A DNA stretch of 50,347 nucleotides from Methylocystaceae bacterium (GTDB taxonomy: Bacteria > Pseudomonadota > Alphaproteobacteria > Rhizobiales > Beijerinckiaceae), in NCBI GenBank assembly GCA_014190435.1, contig BJGJ01000008.1, positions 1-50,347 on the forward strand, written 5' to 3'. The notes below the pieces were generated by a model. It searched no databases. It was not told the DNA's origin and saw only the letters and a program-made list of their open reading frames with translations. Positions 19,701 to 28,764 of this stretch are shown here, piece by piece (positions within the stretch are counted from its first letter, which is position 1; each line of letters opens with the position of its first letter). A program made the translations under genes and the position numbers.

Positions 19701-21953
19701 ATGACGTTGCCCCCACGCGTTAATCTTCGTCTCAGAATTCTCGCCACAGCGACCGCAATTGCGTTCATTCTGCCTGCTTATAACGGTTATGCGCCCACGC
19801 CTGAGGGTCAAGAATCCCTCAGCTGGGGACCTTTTAGCTCAGCAACTTGGCGCAAGCGCGTGGGTCAACTGGAAGAGACGCTGCGCGGGAACTTAACTGG
19901 CTCACCGGTCGAGGAGGAAGCCGCCCATCCCGTCCAAGCGCCGCTAGTCAGCGCAGATGAAGCTACGCCAACAAATGCACGAGAAAAATCACCCACTGAT
20001 TGGACTGAAGACCGTAGCCTTCCCTCAAAGGAAGAGAGCGCTGACGCGCTAGGTGCTGACTCCAGTGCTTTTCTTCAAGCTCTAGCCGCCTTCAAAGCTG
20101 CAGATTTCGCTGCAGGAGAGGCAGCCGCCGACTCCTTGCAAACAAATAGCCTTGACACAGCAGCTCACTGGCTTGGCTTAAAGCTCCACCCAAAAGAAGC
20201 CGGCTTTAAACGTCTTTCAAGTTTTCTGCTTTTACATCCGCAATGGCCCGCGGCTGATTGGCTGCGTAAACGGACAGAAGAAACTCTCTTTGCCGAACAT
20301 CATTCCGATAGAATTGTAAAATCATGGTTTGCTAACAAACGACCAACGACAGCTTACGGAAAATTTCTTGTTGCTCGCGCCCTTGCGCGAGAGGGCGATT
20401 TCGAAGCTGCGGCTGCTCTGACCCGCGATGCATGGCGCAACGACGATATTGGTCAGGGCTTTGATACAATGTTTGTAAAAGAGCTTGGCGTTTTTCTGAG
20501 CTATGAAGATCATAAATATCGCGCCGACCGACTTCTTTATTCTGGTAAAAATACATTAGCTTTGCGCGCTGCCGAGCTCGCAGGGAAAGACGAGGCTCTT
20601 CTTGCCCGCACGCGAGCGCTCGCCAACAACGGCTCCGGAGGCGAAAAGCTATTCAGCGGAGCGCCTGCAACTTACTACAACGATCCAGGCTTACTCTTCT
20701 CACGTATTCGGTGGTTGAATAATTCGAAGAAATTTGTTGAAGCCGGAGTCCTATTGCGTCAATCGCCACAAGATCCTGCGCTCACCATTGACGGGGACGC
20801 TTGGTGGGCGGAGCAGCGGCAGACTGCGCGCAAGCTTCTTGATAACGGCGATAATGAATCCGCCTATTTAATTTGCTCCCGTCACAGCGCGCGCTCAACG
20901 AGCAATAAGGTCGAAGCTGAATTTATGGCAGGTTGGATCGCGCTTCGCTTCTTAGATAACCCCCAGCGCGCAGAACCGCATTTCATCGCCGTTGAAGCGG
21001 CGGCGGAAACACCGCTACAAAAATCTCGCGCCCTCTACTGGCTAGGGAGAACCGCTGAAGCCCTCCACAGATCAGAAAACGAGGCGAAAGCACAAGACTT
21101 TTATAAAAAGGCGGCGCTCCATTCGACAACTTTCTATGGTCAATTATCAATCGCTAAACTCGGATTGAATAGCCAACCCCTTCGACCTGCGCCACAAGCT
21201 GCGCCCAAAGAAGCGCATAATGAAACAGTGCGCTCAATTACAGCGCTGCTAGCAGCTGGCGAGAAGGAAATCGCTGCGCCGCTTGCGCTTGATGCAGCTA
21301 AAAATTTTCAAGACGAGCAACAAATCGTCGCTCTTGGCGAAGTCATCGCCAAACATCAAGACGCAAAGCTTTCTCTCGTTTACGGGAAAAGCGCCTCATA
21401 TCGCGGCGTAGCTCTAGACCATATTGCCTTTCCCTCCTACGGGGTGCCCGACTACGCCGCCTTACCAGGTTCTGCAACGCGCGCAGTCGTCTACGCCGTT
21501 GCAAGACAGGAGAGTGCCTTCGATCCGAAAGCGATTTCTTCCGCTGGTGCAATGGGTCTTATGCAAATGATTGCATCAACTGCGCGCCATACGGCTTTTA
21601 TGAAAGGCCTAAGCTTTGACATTACGCGGATGCTGAGAGAACCAGCATTCAATGCACAACTTGGGGCCGCCCATCTTGGCATTCTTCTAGGAGAATATCG
21701 CGGCGCCTATCTGCTTACCTTTGCCGCCTATAATGCAGGTGGTGGGCGCGTCAAACAATGGATTGATGCATATGGCGACCCAAGAAAATCATCCGTCGAT
21801 CCAATCGATTGGATTGAAAGAATACCAATTACAGAAACCCGGAATTATGTTCAACGCGTGATGGAGAATTTCATCGTCTACCGCGCCGCATTCGGAGAAA
21901 CAGCGACGCGCGCTCCCCAAATGGAGCTTGCGCACGCTACAGATGGATACTAG
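19701..21953 (+). CDS. slt: Soluble lytic murein transglycosylase (Slt70-like)
   Basis: Lytic transglycosylases cleave the glycan strand of peptidoglycan, forming 1,6-anhydromuramic ends. The roughly 750-residue protein has a hydrophobic N-terminal export segment (about residues 10-30), a low-complexity stretch, a long superhelical region of paired helices and a C-terminal SLT domain. The catalytic Glu is in VARQESAFDPKAIS (near residue 604), followed by the conserved SAGAMGLMQMI and AYNAGGGRVKQW motifs. The ATG at 19701 has AGGGAA upstream; an in-frame TTG at 19662 is an alternative. It is divergent from dapA, an arrangement common in rhizobia. Confidence 0.92.
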   Translation: MTLPPRVNLRLRILATATAIAFILPAYNGYAPTPEGQESLSWGPFSSATWRKRVGQLEETLRGNLTGSPVEEEAAHPVQAPLVSADEATPTNAREKSPTDWTEDRSLPSKEESADALGADSSAFLQALAAFKAADFAAGEAAADSLQTNSLDTAAHWLGLKLHPKEAGFKRLSSFLLLHPQWPAADWLRKRTEETLFAEHHSDRIVKSWFANKRPTTAYGKFLVARALAREGDFEAAAALTRDAWRNDDIGQGFDTMFVKELGVFLSYEDHKYRADRLLYSGKNTLALRAAELAGKDEALLARTRALANNGSGGEKLFSGAPATYYNDPGLLFSRIRWLNNSKKFVEAGVLLRQSPQDPALTIDGDAWWAEQRQTARKLLDNGDNESAYLICSRHSARSTSNKVEAEFMAGWIALRFLDNPQRAEPHFIAVEAAAETPLQKSRALYWLGRTAEALHRSENEAKAQDFYKKAALHSTTFYGQLSIAKLGLNSQPLRPAPQAAPKEAHNETVRSITALLAAGEKEIAAPLALDAAKNFQDEQQIVALGEVIAKHQDAKLSLVYGKSASYRGVALDHIAFPSYGVPDYAALPGSATRAVVYAVARQESAFDPKAISSAGAMGLMQMIASTARHTAFMKGLSFDITRMLREPAFNAQLGAAHLGILLGEYRGAYLLTFAAYNAGGGRVKQWIDAYGDPRKSSVDPIDWIERIPITETRNYVQRVMENFIVYRAAFGETATRAPQMELAHATDGY

Positions 21954-21977
21954 ACATCATAGCTCTCCGCATCACCG

Positions 21978-23144
21978 CTAGTTCATTACTTCTAGAGTAT
22001 GACGCGCAATCACTGTCTGTTCATCTGTTTCGATAACGAATACCCTCACACAAGATTCGACTGATGAAATACAAAATTCACCGCGCTGATTAGCCTGGTC
22101 ATTTAAACATAATCCCATCCAACCTAGTCCATCTATAACTCCTGCGCGCACAAAAGCAGAATGCACGCCAATGCCTCCGGTGAAAATAAACGTATCTAAC
22201 CCATTAATTGTCGCAGCCATGGAGGCGACTTGTTTTTTGATGCAATGAATGAAGTAATCAACAGCGCGATGCGCCGCCATTTCATTAGAAGCTTCCAATT
22301 TACGCATATCGGAAGAAAGCCCAGATAATCCAATCAGACCGGACTCATGATAGAGCAAGCGACTTAATTGGCTACTTGATATTTTATCATACTCAATAAG
22401 ATAGAGAAGCAGCCCTGGATCGATGCTGCCGCTCCTTGATCCCATTGGCAACCCTTCTAACGCCGAGAAACCCATCGTCGTTGCGATCGAGCGCCCTCCC
22501 AGCAGAGCGCATAGAGATGCCCCAGCTCCCAAATGGGCCATAATTACCCGCCCAGAGGCAGCCTCTGGCTTAATTTCGGCGAGCCTGGATAAAATATACT
22601 CATAGGAAAGCCCGTGAAATCCAAAACGTCTTATTCCTCTGTCGTAGAATGAAATTGGTAAAGCGTAAGCTTCTTCATTGAAGGCGCGCCCATGATGAAA
22701 AGCTGTGTCGAAACATGCTACTTGCGGCAATGAAGGAAAGGCTGCGCGCGCCGCAGAAACACCCGTAAGATTATGCGGCTGATGCAATGGCGCGAGGGGC
22801 TCAAGTCCCTTCAAATAAGTAAATACATCTGAATCTATCAAAGTTGGCTTCGAATATTTTAGGCCGCCATGAACGACGCGATGGCCAATTGCTTTAATGA
22901 ACCTCGCGGGAAAGCTTGCATTAATCCAATCAATTATCAGGCTAATCGCACTTGCATGGTCCGCGCAGCCTACCTGCCGAGATTCATGCGCACATCCTGG
23001 TTTTTCGATATGGAAGCAAGCTTCACCCCCTAAACACTCTACCTCTCCGTCTGCGATGCGCGCAGGCTCTTTATTATTTATATCAAAGAGAGAAAATTTT
23101 ACCGATGATGAGCCAGCATTAAGCGTGAGCAAATGTTCGGACAT
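21978..23144 (-). CDS. ackA: Acetate kinase
   Basis: AckA interconverts acetate plus ATP and acetyl phosphate plus ADP. The 388-residue product has the family motifs LTLNAGSSSVKFSLFD at the N-terminus, GHRVVHGG, FDTAFH, RRFGFHGLSYEY and GGIGVHS with a likely catalytic Glu/Asp and Arg set intact. The start at 23144 (MSEHLL) is chosen because the family begins immediately before the LNAGSSS motif; the frame is open further to 23186. No phosphotransacetylase (pta) or phosphoketolase gene is adjacent, although ackA is often paired with one of them. It is convergent with slt and divergent from pxpA, sharing a 135-bp spacer. Confidence 0.95.
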   Translation of the reverse strand: MSEHLLTLNAGSSSVKFSLFDINNKEPARIADGEVECLGGEACFHIEKPGCAHESRQVGCADHASAISLIIDWINASFPARFIKAIGHRVVHGGLKYSKPTLIDSDVFTYLKGLEPLAPLHQPHNLTGVSAARAAFPSLPQVACFDTAFHHGRAFNEEAYALPISFYDRGIRRFGFHGLSYEYILSRLAEIKPEAASGRVIMAHLGAGASLCALLGGRSIATTMGFSALEGLPMGSRSGSIDPGLLLYLIEYDKISSSQLSRLLYHESGLIGLSGLSSDMRKLEASNEMAAHRAVDYFIHCIKKQVASMAATINGLDTFIFTGGIGVHSAFVRAGVIDGLGWMGLCLNDQANQRGEFCISSVESCVRVFVIETDEQTVIARHTLEVMN

Positions 23145-23279
23145 ATCAGATCCTATTAAGATGCAAAAATTATAAGCCAGATGCAAAAGAAAATTATAGG
23201 CGACACGGTGTTTTCTGATTAAATTGACTTAAAGACTCAACCCCACTCTGCCGACAAGAGCAAGAACGATCGAACCATC

Positions 23280-24056
23280 ATGCTAAAAACAAGCAAAAAT
23301 ATTGATCTCAATAGCGATCTTGGCGAAGGTTTCGGGCAATGGCGCATGGGCGATGATGACTCGATGCTGAGTCTTGTCACCAGCGCTAACATTGCGTGCG
23401 GATTTCATGCTGGCGACTATAACATAATGGCGCATTGCTATTCTCAGGCAAAACAAAAAAATGTCGCGATTGGCGCACATGTTGGATTCCCAGATCTAGC
23501 TGGCTTTGGCCGACGACCTCTTGCCCTCTCTCCTGAAGAAATCACCCGTCTGATCATATATCAAATCGGGGCCGCTCAAGCCTTAGCGCTTTCCATGGGA
23601 CACAAGATAACTTACGTTAAGGCACATGGCGCTCTTGCAAATATTGCTGAAACTGACAAAGAAATAGCAGAATCGATTGCCTACGCCATCCGTCTTGCCA
23701 ATCCATCACTTTGCCTTCTAGCAATTGCCTGTTCAGAACAAACTCTTGCGGGAGAAAAGGCGGGTATTCGTACCTACCATGAAATATTTGCAGACCGTAA
23801 TTACACTAAGGAAGGGCGATTACAGCCCCGCCAAGAAGCCTCCTCGGTCATTACCGATATCGATCTTATTACCTCTCGCGTAAAAAAAATGCTTGAAACT
23901 CAATCTATTATAACCTGTAACGGGAAAGAACTCTCAACGCCCATTGATTCCATTTGTCTTCACGGCGATACGCCCCATGCAGTGGAAACAGCAAGAAAAC
24001 TGCGTGAGATGCTGGTAAAGGAGGACTATAATTTACGACCCTTTAGCCAAGACTAA
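23280..24056 (+). CDS. pxpA: 5-oxoprolinase subunit PxpA (LamB/YcsF family)
   Basis: PxpA works with PxpBC to hydrolyse 5-oxoproline (pyroglutamate) to glutamate using ATP. The 258-residue protein has the LamB/YcsF signature IDLNSDLGEGFG at the start, followed by ANIACGFHAGD with metal-binding His, AHVGFPDLAGFGRR and VKAHGALAN. A late HGDT motif is also present. The ATG lacks an obvious Shine-Dalgarno. It is the first gene of a compact pxpABC operon: the gap to pxpB is only 6 bp. Confidence 0.95.
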   Translation: MLKTSKNIDLNSDLGEGFGQWRMGDDDSMLSLVTSANIACGFHAGDYNIMAHCYSQAKQKNVAIGAHVGFPDLAGFGRRPLALSPEEITRLIIYQIGAAQALALSMGHKITYVKAHGALANIAETDKEIAESIAYAIRLANPSLCLLAIACSEQTLAGEKAGIRTYHEIFADRNYTKEGRLQPRQEASSVITDIDLITSRVKKMLETQSIITCNGKELSTPIDSICLHGDTPHAVETARKLREMLVKEDYNLRPFSQD

Positions 24057-24062
24057 TCGTCG

Positions 24063-24797
24063 ATGATCGCTAATACACCGCGTTTCCTGGATCAAGGAGA
24101 AGCGACGCTGGTTGTCGAGTTTGGTGACAGCGTTGATCCAGAAATCAACGCCAAGGTCCTTTTTTTAGATGTAGAGCTAAATTCTAAGAAAGTTAGTGGC
24201 CTACAAGAAACAACGCCAAGCTATCGGTCACTTTTGATCTGTTACGAACCCTTGGAGCTTAAACGTGCCCTCTTGATTGAGATTATTGAAGAAATACTCT
24301 CTAAACTTAATAATTTCCCCCCAATGCTTTCAGGCCGCGTCTGGACGATACCGTGCTGTTATGACGGCTCATTCGCTGAAGATCTCACAGAAGCCGCGCA
24401 AGCGCTCTCTCTCCCTAAAGAGGATATTTCACGCCTTCATACACAACCTAGCTATCGAGTTTATATGTATGGATTTGCTCCAGGCTGGTGTTATCTGGGC
24501 GGACTGCCTCAGGCTTTGAGCTTACCTAGAAGATTAACGCCGCGTAGTCCGACACCGAATGGCGCAATCATGATCGGCGGTGGGCTTTCATTGATTGGAA
24601 CTCACCCAATGCCAACTGGTTGGTATGTGATCGGTCGAACTCCTGAGCGTCTGTTTTCGATTAATCGTGATCCACCTTTCCTACTTTCGCCTGGAGACAC
24701 TGTCCTTTTTGAAAAGATTACTCTTGCAAGATTCTTCGATCTTGAACGCCGGGTCATGAATGGCGAGATCATAGCAAAAATGGCAGATAGCCAATGA
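24063..24797 (+). CDS. pxpB: 5-oxoprolinase subunit PxpB (KipI family)
   Basis: PxpB, a carboxyltransferase-domain protein of the KipI/allophanate hydrolase subunit 1 family, forms the 5-oxoproline-phosphorylating complex with PxpC. The 244-residue product has the family blocks VCYEPL-like YRSLLICYEP, PSYRVYMYGFAPGWCYLGGLP and the downstream SLPRRLTPR. In Bacillus the homologue inhibits a sporulation kinase, but the operon context here favours the metabolic role. Its stop overlaps the pxpC start as ATGA. Confidence 0.94.
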   Translation: MIANTPRFLDQGEATLVVEFGDSVDPEINAKVLFLDVELNSKKVSGLQETTPSYRSLLICYEPLELKRALLIEIIEEILSKLNNFPPMLSGRVWTIPCCYDGSFAEDLTEAAQALSLPKEDISRLHTQPSYRVYMYGFAPGWCYLGGLPQALSLPRRLTPRSPTPNGAIMIGGGLSLIGTHPMPTGWYVIGRTPERLFSINRDPPFLLSPGDTVLFEKITLARFFDLERRVMNGEIIAKMADSQ

Positions 24798-25810
24798 ATG
24801 CGGAGCTTCTCATCCACGCCGCAGGCCCTTGCGTAACACTGCAGGATAAAGGGCGTTATGGATATCGGCGCTATGGCGTCACACCGGCAGGGCCAATGGA
24901 TTATCAGGCCTTTGCCGCAGCTACCCGTGCCGTTAACGCGAGTGTCGCTATAGAAATATCTCTCGGCGGAGCTACATTAAGTTGCATTGGCGCACCATTA
25001 GCAGCCGCAATTGTCGGAGGACATTTTGATTGTCGTCTTGACGGTAAAAAATTACCCTCCGCATGCCGTTTCCCCCTCACACCCGAAAGCTTACTCACAA
25101 TTCGCGCGGGCGAAAGCGGCGCATGGTGCTATTTTGCGGTTGACGCACATTTAGAGAGCACAAAAATTTTAGGTTCTTACGCAAGTCATACGCGTTCTGG
25201 AATTGGTCTTCGCTCTTTTACTGCTGGCGATCGTCTATTAATCACACCACTTCTCACCCCACCGATTGAATATGAGAGAATAGAGGCTCAATGGTTAAGC
25301 GAGAATAAAACGCCCATACGTATAATGTTAGGGCCACAACAAGATTATTTTTCTCCTCAAAGCCTGCAGCAGTTTCTCACTATGCAATGGCGCGTTGGCG
25401 CACATAGCGATCGGATGGCCTATACGCTGGAGGGAGAACCACTAACGCATCTTCGTGGTCATGATCTCATTTCAGATGGCGCAACAATGGGAGCAATACA
25501 GATACCAGGATCAGGCTTGCCTTTCGTCTTAATGGCGGATTGTCAGCCAACAGGCGGCTACCCGAAGATCGCAACGATTATCGGCGCAGATCTTGGGCGA
25601 TTCGCACAGTATCGGCCGGGAGACAGCTTGCGGTTTGAACTTGTCACCTTAGAACAAGCAATCAACGCGCGTTACTTATTGCGAGAGGCCCTGTCTGCTG
25701 GCGCAAGTTTTACAAGACAGGACACTAAATTTTCAGATTTAGGTCTATTGAGCCATAATTTAATTGGCGGCGTTATCAGCGCAAGTGACGAGCCCGATCA
25801 ACCTAAATAG
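24794..25810 (+). CDS. pxpC: 5-oxoprolinase subunit PxpC (KipA family)
   Basis: PxpC is the partner of PxpB. The 338-residue product has the biotin-dependent carboxyltransferase-type (AHS2) fold with GPCVTLQDKGRYGYRRYGV and TPAGPMDYQAF at the N-terminus and later YTLEGEPLTH, SDGATMGAIQIPGSGLP and LMADCQPTGGYPKI. All three subunits required for activity in E. coli are present in order. Its end overlaps the convergent DUF5765 gene by 8 bp. Start ATGA overlap implies translational coupling with pxpB. Confidence 0.94.
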   Translation: MNAELLIHAAGPCVTLQDKGRYGYRRYGVTPAGPMDYQAFAAATRAVNASVAIEISLGGATLSCIGAPLAAAIVGGHFDCRLDGKKLPSACRFPLTPESLLTIRAGESGAWCYFAVDAHLESTKILGSYASHTRSGIGLRSFTAGDRLLITPLLTPPIEYERIEAQWLSENKTPIRIMLGPQQDYFSPQSLQQFLTMQWRVGAHSDRMAYTLEGEPLTHLRGHDLISDGATMGAIQIPGSGLPFVLMADCQPTGGYPKIATIIGADLGRFAQYRPGDSLRFELVTLEQAINARYLLREALSAGASFTRQDTKFSDLGLLSHNLIGGVISASDEPDQPK

Positions 25811-26570
25811 TCGCCTGTTGGCGACGCCGCCGCCACCATCGATAGATTATCATCCACCAAGGATCGCTAACATGGAGATAATAACGCAACGGCGTTTTGA
25901 TGATGGCTAAAACAAGACCAATACTGAATAAGCACCAAACTGCAGGCCATTCATTGATATTGCTGGTTGTTAGTCCCGCAAGGAATGGGCCAGCCATGAA
26001 GGAAAAAAGGGTAAACCGCCAACTACCAATCAAGCTTGGCAAAAAGAAAGCCGTAAGCGGGTAGCTTAAAAAGCCACGTCCTAACGTAGCATTATCCGCC
26101 ATGCTATTGCCTATGCCGTTAGTCGGCAACAACCATGCAATATGCCACTCTCCACGCATAGTACATAATACGTCGCCACAAAGCGGACGGCCAGCAGCGC
26201 AATGCCCTGCCCAGTTAAATGGATAGAGCTGTATCAACATCGTTATTGCTGAAAGAAAACAAGCAAAATAAACCCACGGCGCAATGATTTTAGCGCTATC
26301 TTTCGGCATAAAATAAAGCGCAACAGCGTTAATGAAGAAGGGCTGAAAAGTTATGTGTAGATAACCAAACAAGGTCATCATTTGATTGAGCGGCGAGTCA
26401 CATTGGTTTAGTACTGAATAGGCAACCGCCTGAAGCGACTCCATGCTTGCGAAGTATAACAGGCATACCCACAAGGCCAGTGGTTCTGGATCCTTTTTCA
26501 AGGCTGAGTAAGCGGCGCCGGCAATTCCCGTGGCCGCTAAGACGGTTGACGCTTCTCCGCTCCAACACAT
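25803..26570 (-). CDS. DUF5765 family multipass membrane protein
   Basis: A 255-residue integral membrane protein with about six to seven hydrophobic helices. It begins MCWSGEASTVLAATGIAGAA and contains LWVCLLYFASMESLQAVAY, which I recognise as the DUF5765 family. It has conserved-looking Cys and Trp residues in the loop between helices (HCAAGRPLCGDVLC), which may form disulfides. No enzymatic motif is evident, and the function is unknown. The C-terminus is very basic and cytoplasmic (RWWRRRRQQ). It overlaps the end of pxpC on the opposite strand and lies 90 bp from the cupin gene. Confidence 0.82.
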   Translation of the reverse strand: MCWSGEASTVLAATGIAGAAYSALKKDPEPLALWVCLLYFASMESLQAVAYSVLNQCDSPLNQMMTLFGYLHITFQPFFINAVALYFMPKDSAKIIAPWVYFACFLSAITMLIQLYPFNWAGHCAAGRPLCGDVLCTMRGEWHIAWLLPTNGIGNSMADNATLGRGFLSYPLTAFFLPSLIGSWRFTLFSFMAGPFLAGLTTSNINEWPAVWCLFSIGLVLAIIKTPLRYYLHVSDPWWMIIYRWWRRRRQQATI

Positions 26571-26660
26571 TGGGCGTTATTTCCTCTTCTTTTCCTTCCG
26601 ACCCGATACACTATTCATCGAAGAGGGCAAACCCCGAGCGAGTCAGCAGAAAAGGGTTTT

Positions 26661-27110
26661 TCACCAGTCTCTCCCCTTAGCTTCAAATCTTCCCTCTGCA
26701 GCAAGCTCCAAGCGCGAAAATTCGAAACCCGGCGCAACAGTGCATCCTACGAGCGTCCACTCACCAAGACTTTGCGCCGATTGCCAAGAATTTGCCGGGA
26801 CGATCACTTGAGGCCTCTGACCCTCCATAAAGCTATTTCCGAGCTCATAAATCTGCTGCGCCGTCCCTTCCATGATGTGCAACTTTAAAGGAGCCCCAGC
26901 ATAATAATGCCAAAGCTCTGCGGCATCGACACGATGCCATGCTGATGTCTGCCCAGCTGGCAACAAATAGTAAATCGCTGTGGAAACAGCGCGGCCGTGG
27001 CTTCTCAAGGGATCACGAAAGGTTTCGCGATAAAAACCACCTTCAGGATGGGCGGCTAGATCGAGGACGCGCACGATTTCATCTACGCTGATATGATCGA
27101 GTTTACTCAT
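26661..27110 (-). CDS. DUF985 cupin protein
   Basis: A 149-residue cupin-fold protein. The family opening LDLAAHPEGGFYRETFRD is present, and the histidine-containing cupin motif is SAWHRVDAAELWHYYAGAPL. A metal site or sugar/nucleotide ligand is possible, but the natural substrate of DUF985 proteins is not known to me. Its start overlaps the gloB stop as ATGA, so the two are translationally coupled. A link to glyoxal/methylglyoxal metabolism is only a contextual inference. Confidence 0.88.
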   Translation of the reverse strand: MSKLDHISVDEIVRVLDLAAHPEGGFYRETFRDPLRSHGRAVSTAIYYLLPAGQTSAWHRVDAAELWHYYAGAPLKLHIMEGTAQQIYELGNSFMEGQRPQVIVPANSWQSAQSLGEWTLVGCTVAPGFEFSRLELAAEGRFEAKGRDW

Positions 27111-27883
27111 GCTGCAAAATTATTTTTGCATTCTCGCATATAACCAAAAACATCTACTGGCCCCGCTTGAATAAGTCCCATCGCCCTTTTTATATCCGGA
27201 TCCTCGACGCGTAGAAAAGGATTCGTTGCCCGTTCGAGAGCTATAGTTGTTGGCAAGGTAAATTGATCCAATCTGCGGAGCGTATCGACATGGCGCATAC
27301 GCTCTTGGAGTAAAACATTGCCAGGATCTATGGTAAGGGCAAACCTTCCGTTGGCCTGTGTATATTCATGGCCGCAATAGACTTGCGTCTCTCCAGGCAA
27401 GTTTGCCAATTTATTAAGAGACAAATGCATCATTTCCATAGTGCCTTCAAATACACGGCCGCATCCAAGAGAAAAAAGCGTATCGCCGACAAAAACAGCG
27501 TCATCTTGGTAAAAATGATAGGCGATATGTCCAAGCGTATGGCCCGGCGTCTCAATAATTCGCGCTGTCGATGCGCCGATTAAAATAGTGTCTCCCTCAT
27601 TTACCCTGCGATCCAGGGACGGTAAGCGGTAAGCGTCCTTGAGAGAACCAACAATCATCATCTCAGGAAATATTTTCTTTAATGTCAAAGCGCCTTGCAC
27701 GTGATCAGCATGGTGATGCGTAAGCAATAAATGGCTTAATGACCAACCTTGACGCTTGACCTGATCCGCAATCTCTTGGCCATCTGGAGCGTCTATACTC
27801 GCAGTTGCGCCAGTTGAGACATCATGAACAAGAAGCCCAAAATTATCGCCAAGACAACGAAACTGAACAACTTCAATGGGCAT
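27107..27883 (-). CDS. gloB: Hydroxyacylglutathione hydrolase (glyoxalase II)
   Basis: GloB hydrolyses S-lactoylglutathione to D-lactate and glutathione, completing methylglyoxal detoxification. The 258-residue product is a metallo-beta-lactamase fold enzyme with the metal motif LLTHHHADHVQGAL (THxHxDH), later metal ligands in TPGHTLGHIAYH and VFVGDTLFSLGCGRVFEG, and the substrate-binding CGHEYTQANGRFAL. Length and motif spacing fit glyoxalase II rather than other members. It is upstream of and overlaps the cupin gene, and is divergent from the methyltransferase gene, an arrangement common in Rhizobiales. Confidence 0.96.
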   Translation of the reverse strand: MPIEVVQFRCLGDNFGLLVHDVSTGATASIDAPDGQEIADQVKRQGWSLSHLLLTHHHADHVQGALTLKKIFPEMMIVGSLKDAYRLPSLDRRVNEGDTILIGASTARIIETPGHTLGHIAYHFYQDDAVFVGDTLFSLGCGRVFEGTMEMMHLSLNKLANLPGETQVYCGHEYTQANGRFALTIDPGNVLLQERMRHVDTLRRLDQFTLPTTIALERATNPFLRVEDPDIKRAMGLIQAGPVDVFGYMRECKNNFAA

Positions 27884-27983
27884 CCTGGACTCCGCCGTTT
27901 AGAAATAGATTGTATCAATCCACAAAGAAAATGCACTTAACGATAACCTTGCGTCAACGCACAATTACGTCGATGATCCCCGC

Positions 27984-28733
27984 ATGGCGATTGACGTTGT
28001 AGACCTACGCGCTTTCTATGAAACTGCCTTAGGCGAAGTGGCGCAAAGACTTGTGTCACGCCAGCTCCGCGCACGCTGGGGCGACCATAGCGGCATGCGG
28101 ATCCTAGGGCTGGGCTACGCCACGCCCTTTTTGATCGATTTCCGGGAAAAAGCCCAGCGCGTTTTAGCCTTTATGCCTGCCACGCAAGGGGTTGTGCACT
28201 GGCCGGTCACCGGTCGTTCCGCCAGCGCGCTCGTTGAAGCCTCCATGACGCCGCTGCCAGACGCGAGCATGGACCGTATTCTGCTCGTGCATGCTTTAGA
28301 GGTTGATGAACATCCGCAAGACCTTCTGGATGAGATCTGGCGAATTTTAGCCCCTGGCGGAAAAGTATTAGTCATCGCGCCCAGCCGCACCGGTCTGTGG
28401 GCAAGGGTTGACACCACACCTTTTGGATACGGTCATCCCTATTCACGCGGTCAACTCCAAACACTGCTTCAGGAGTCTCAATTCTTGCCCGTTTTTTGGG
28501 GAGAAGCGCTGTATGTACCGCCATTCCAGCGCACGTCTTTGTTGAAATCAGCGCCCGCTTTCGAGCGTATCGCGGGACGCTTCTCTCTTCCTGGCGGGGG
28601 CGTGCATTTAGTGGAAGCGACCAAGCAACTTTACCGCCCCATACTTCGCAGAGCCGTGCGCAAAGCGATTGCGCCACAACTTGAGGAAGCGCTTGAAGGC
28701 GCGGGCGCTGAAGCGGGCCTCGAGGGCGCATAA
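27984..28733 (+). CDS. Class I SAM-dependent methyltransferase
   Basis: A 249-residue methyltransferase of the type-11 class. A somewhat degenerate SAM motif I is GMRILGLGYATPF, and the acidic motif and helix follow in MDRILLVHALEVDEHP, then LLDEIWRILAPGGKVLVIAP (post-motif region typical of this class). The C-terminal 70 residues are Ala/Arg/Glu-rich. The sequence is distinctly more GC-rich than the AT-rich region starting 700 bp later. It is divergent from gloB, where this gene is found in many Rhizobiales; the substrate is unknown. Confidence 0.85.
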   Translation: MAIDVVDLRAFYETALGEVAQRLVSRQLRARWGDHSGMRILGLGYATPFLIDFREKAQRVLAFMPATQGVVHWPVTGRSASALVEASMTPLPDASMDRILLVHALEVDEHPQDLLDEIWRILAPGGKVLVIAPSRTGLWARVDTTPFGYGHPYSRGQLQTLLQESQFLPVFWGEALYVPPFQRTSLLKSAPAFERIAGRFSLPGGGVHLVEATKQLYRPILRRAVRKAIAPQLEEALEGAGAEAGLEGA

Positions 28734-28764
28734 GGAAAATTCGACAGCCTGAGCTTATCCCGGC

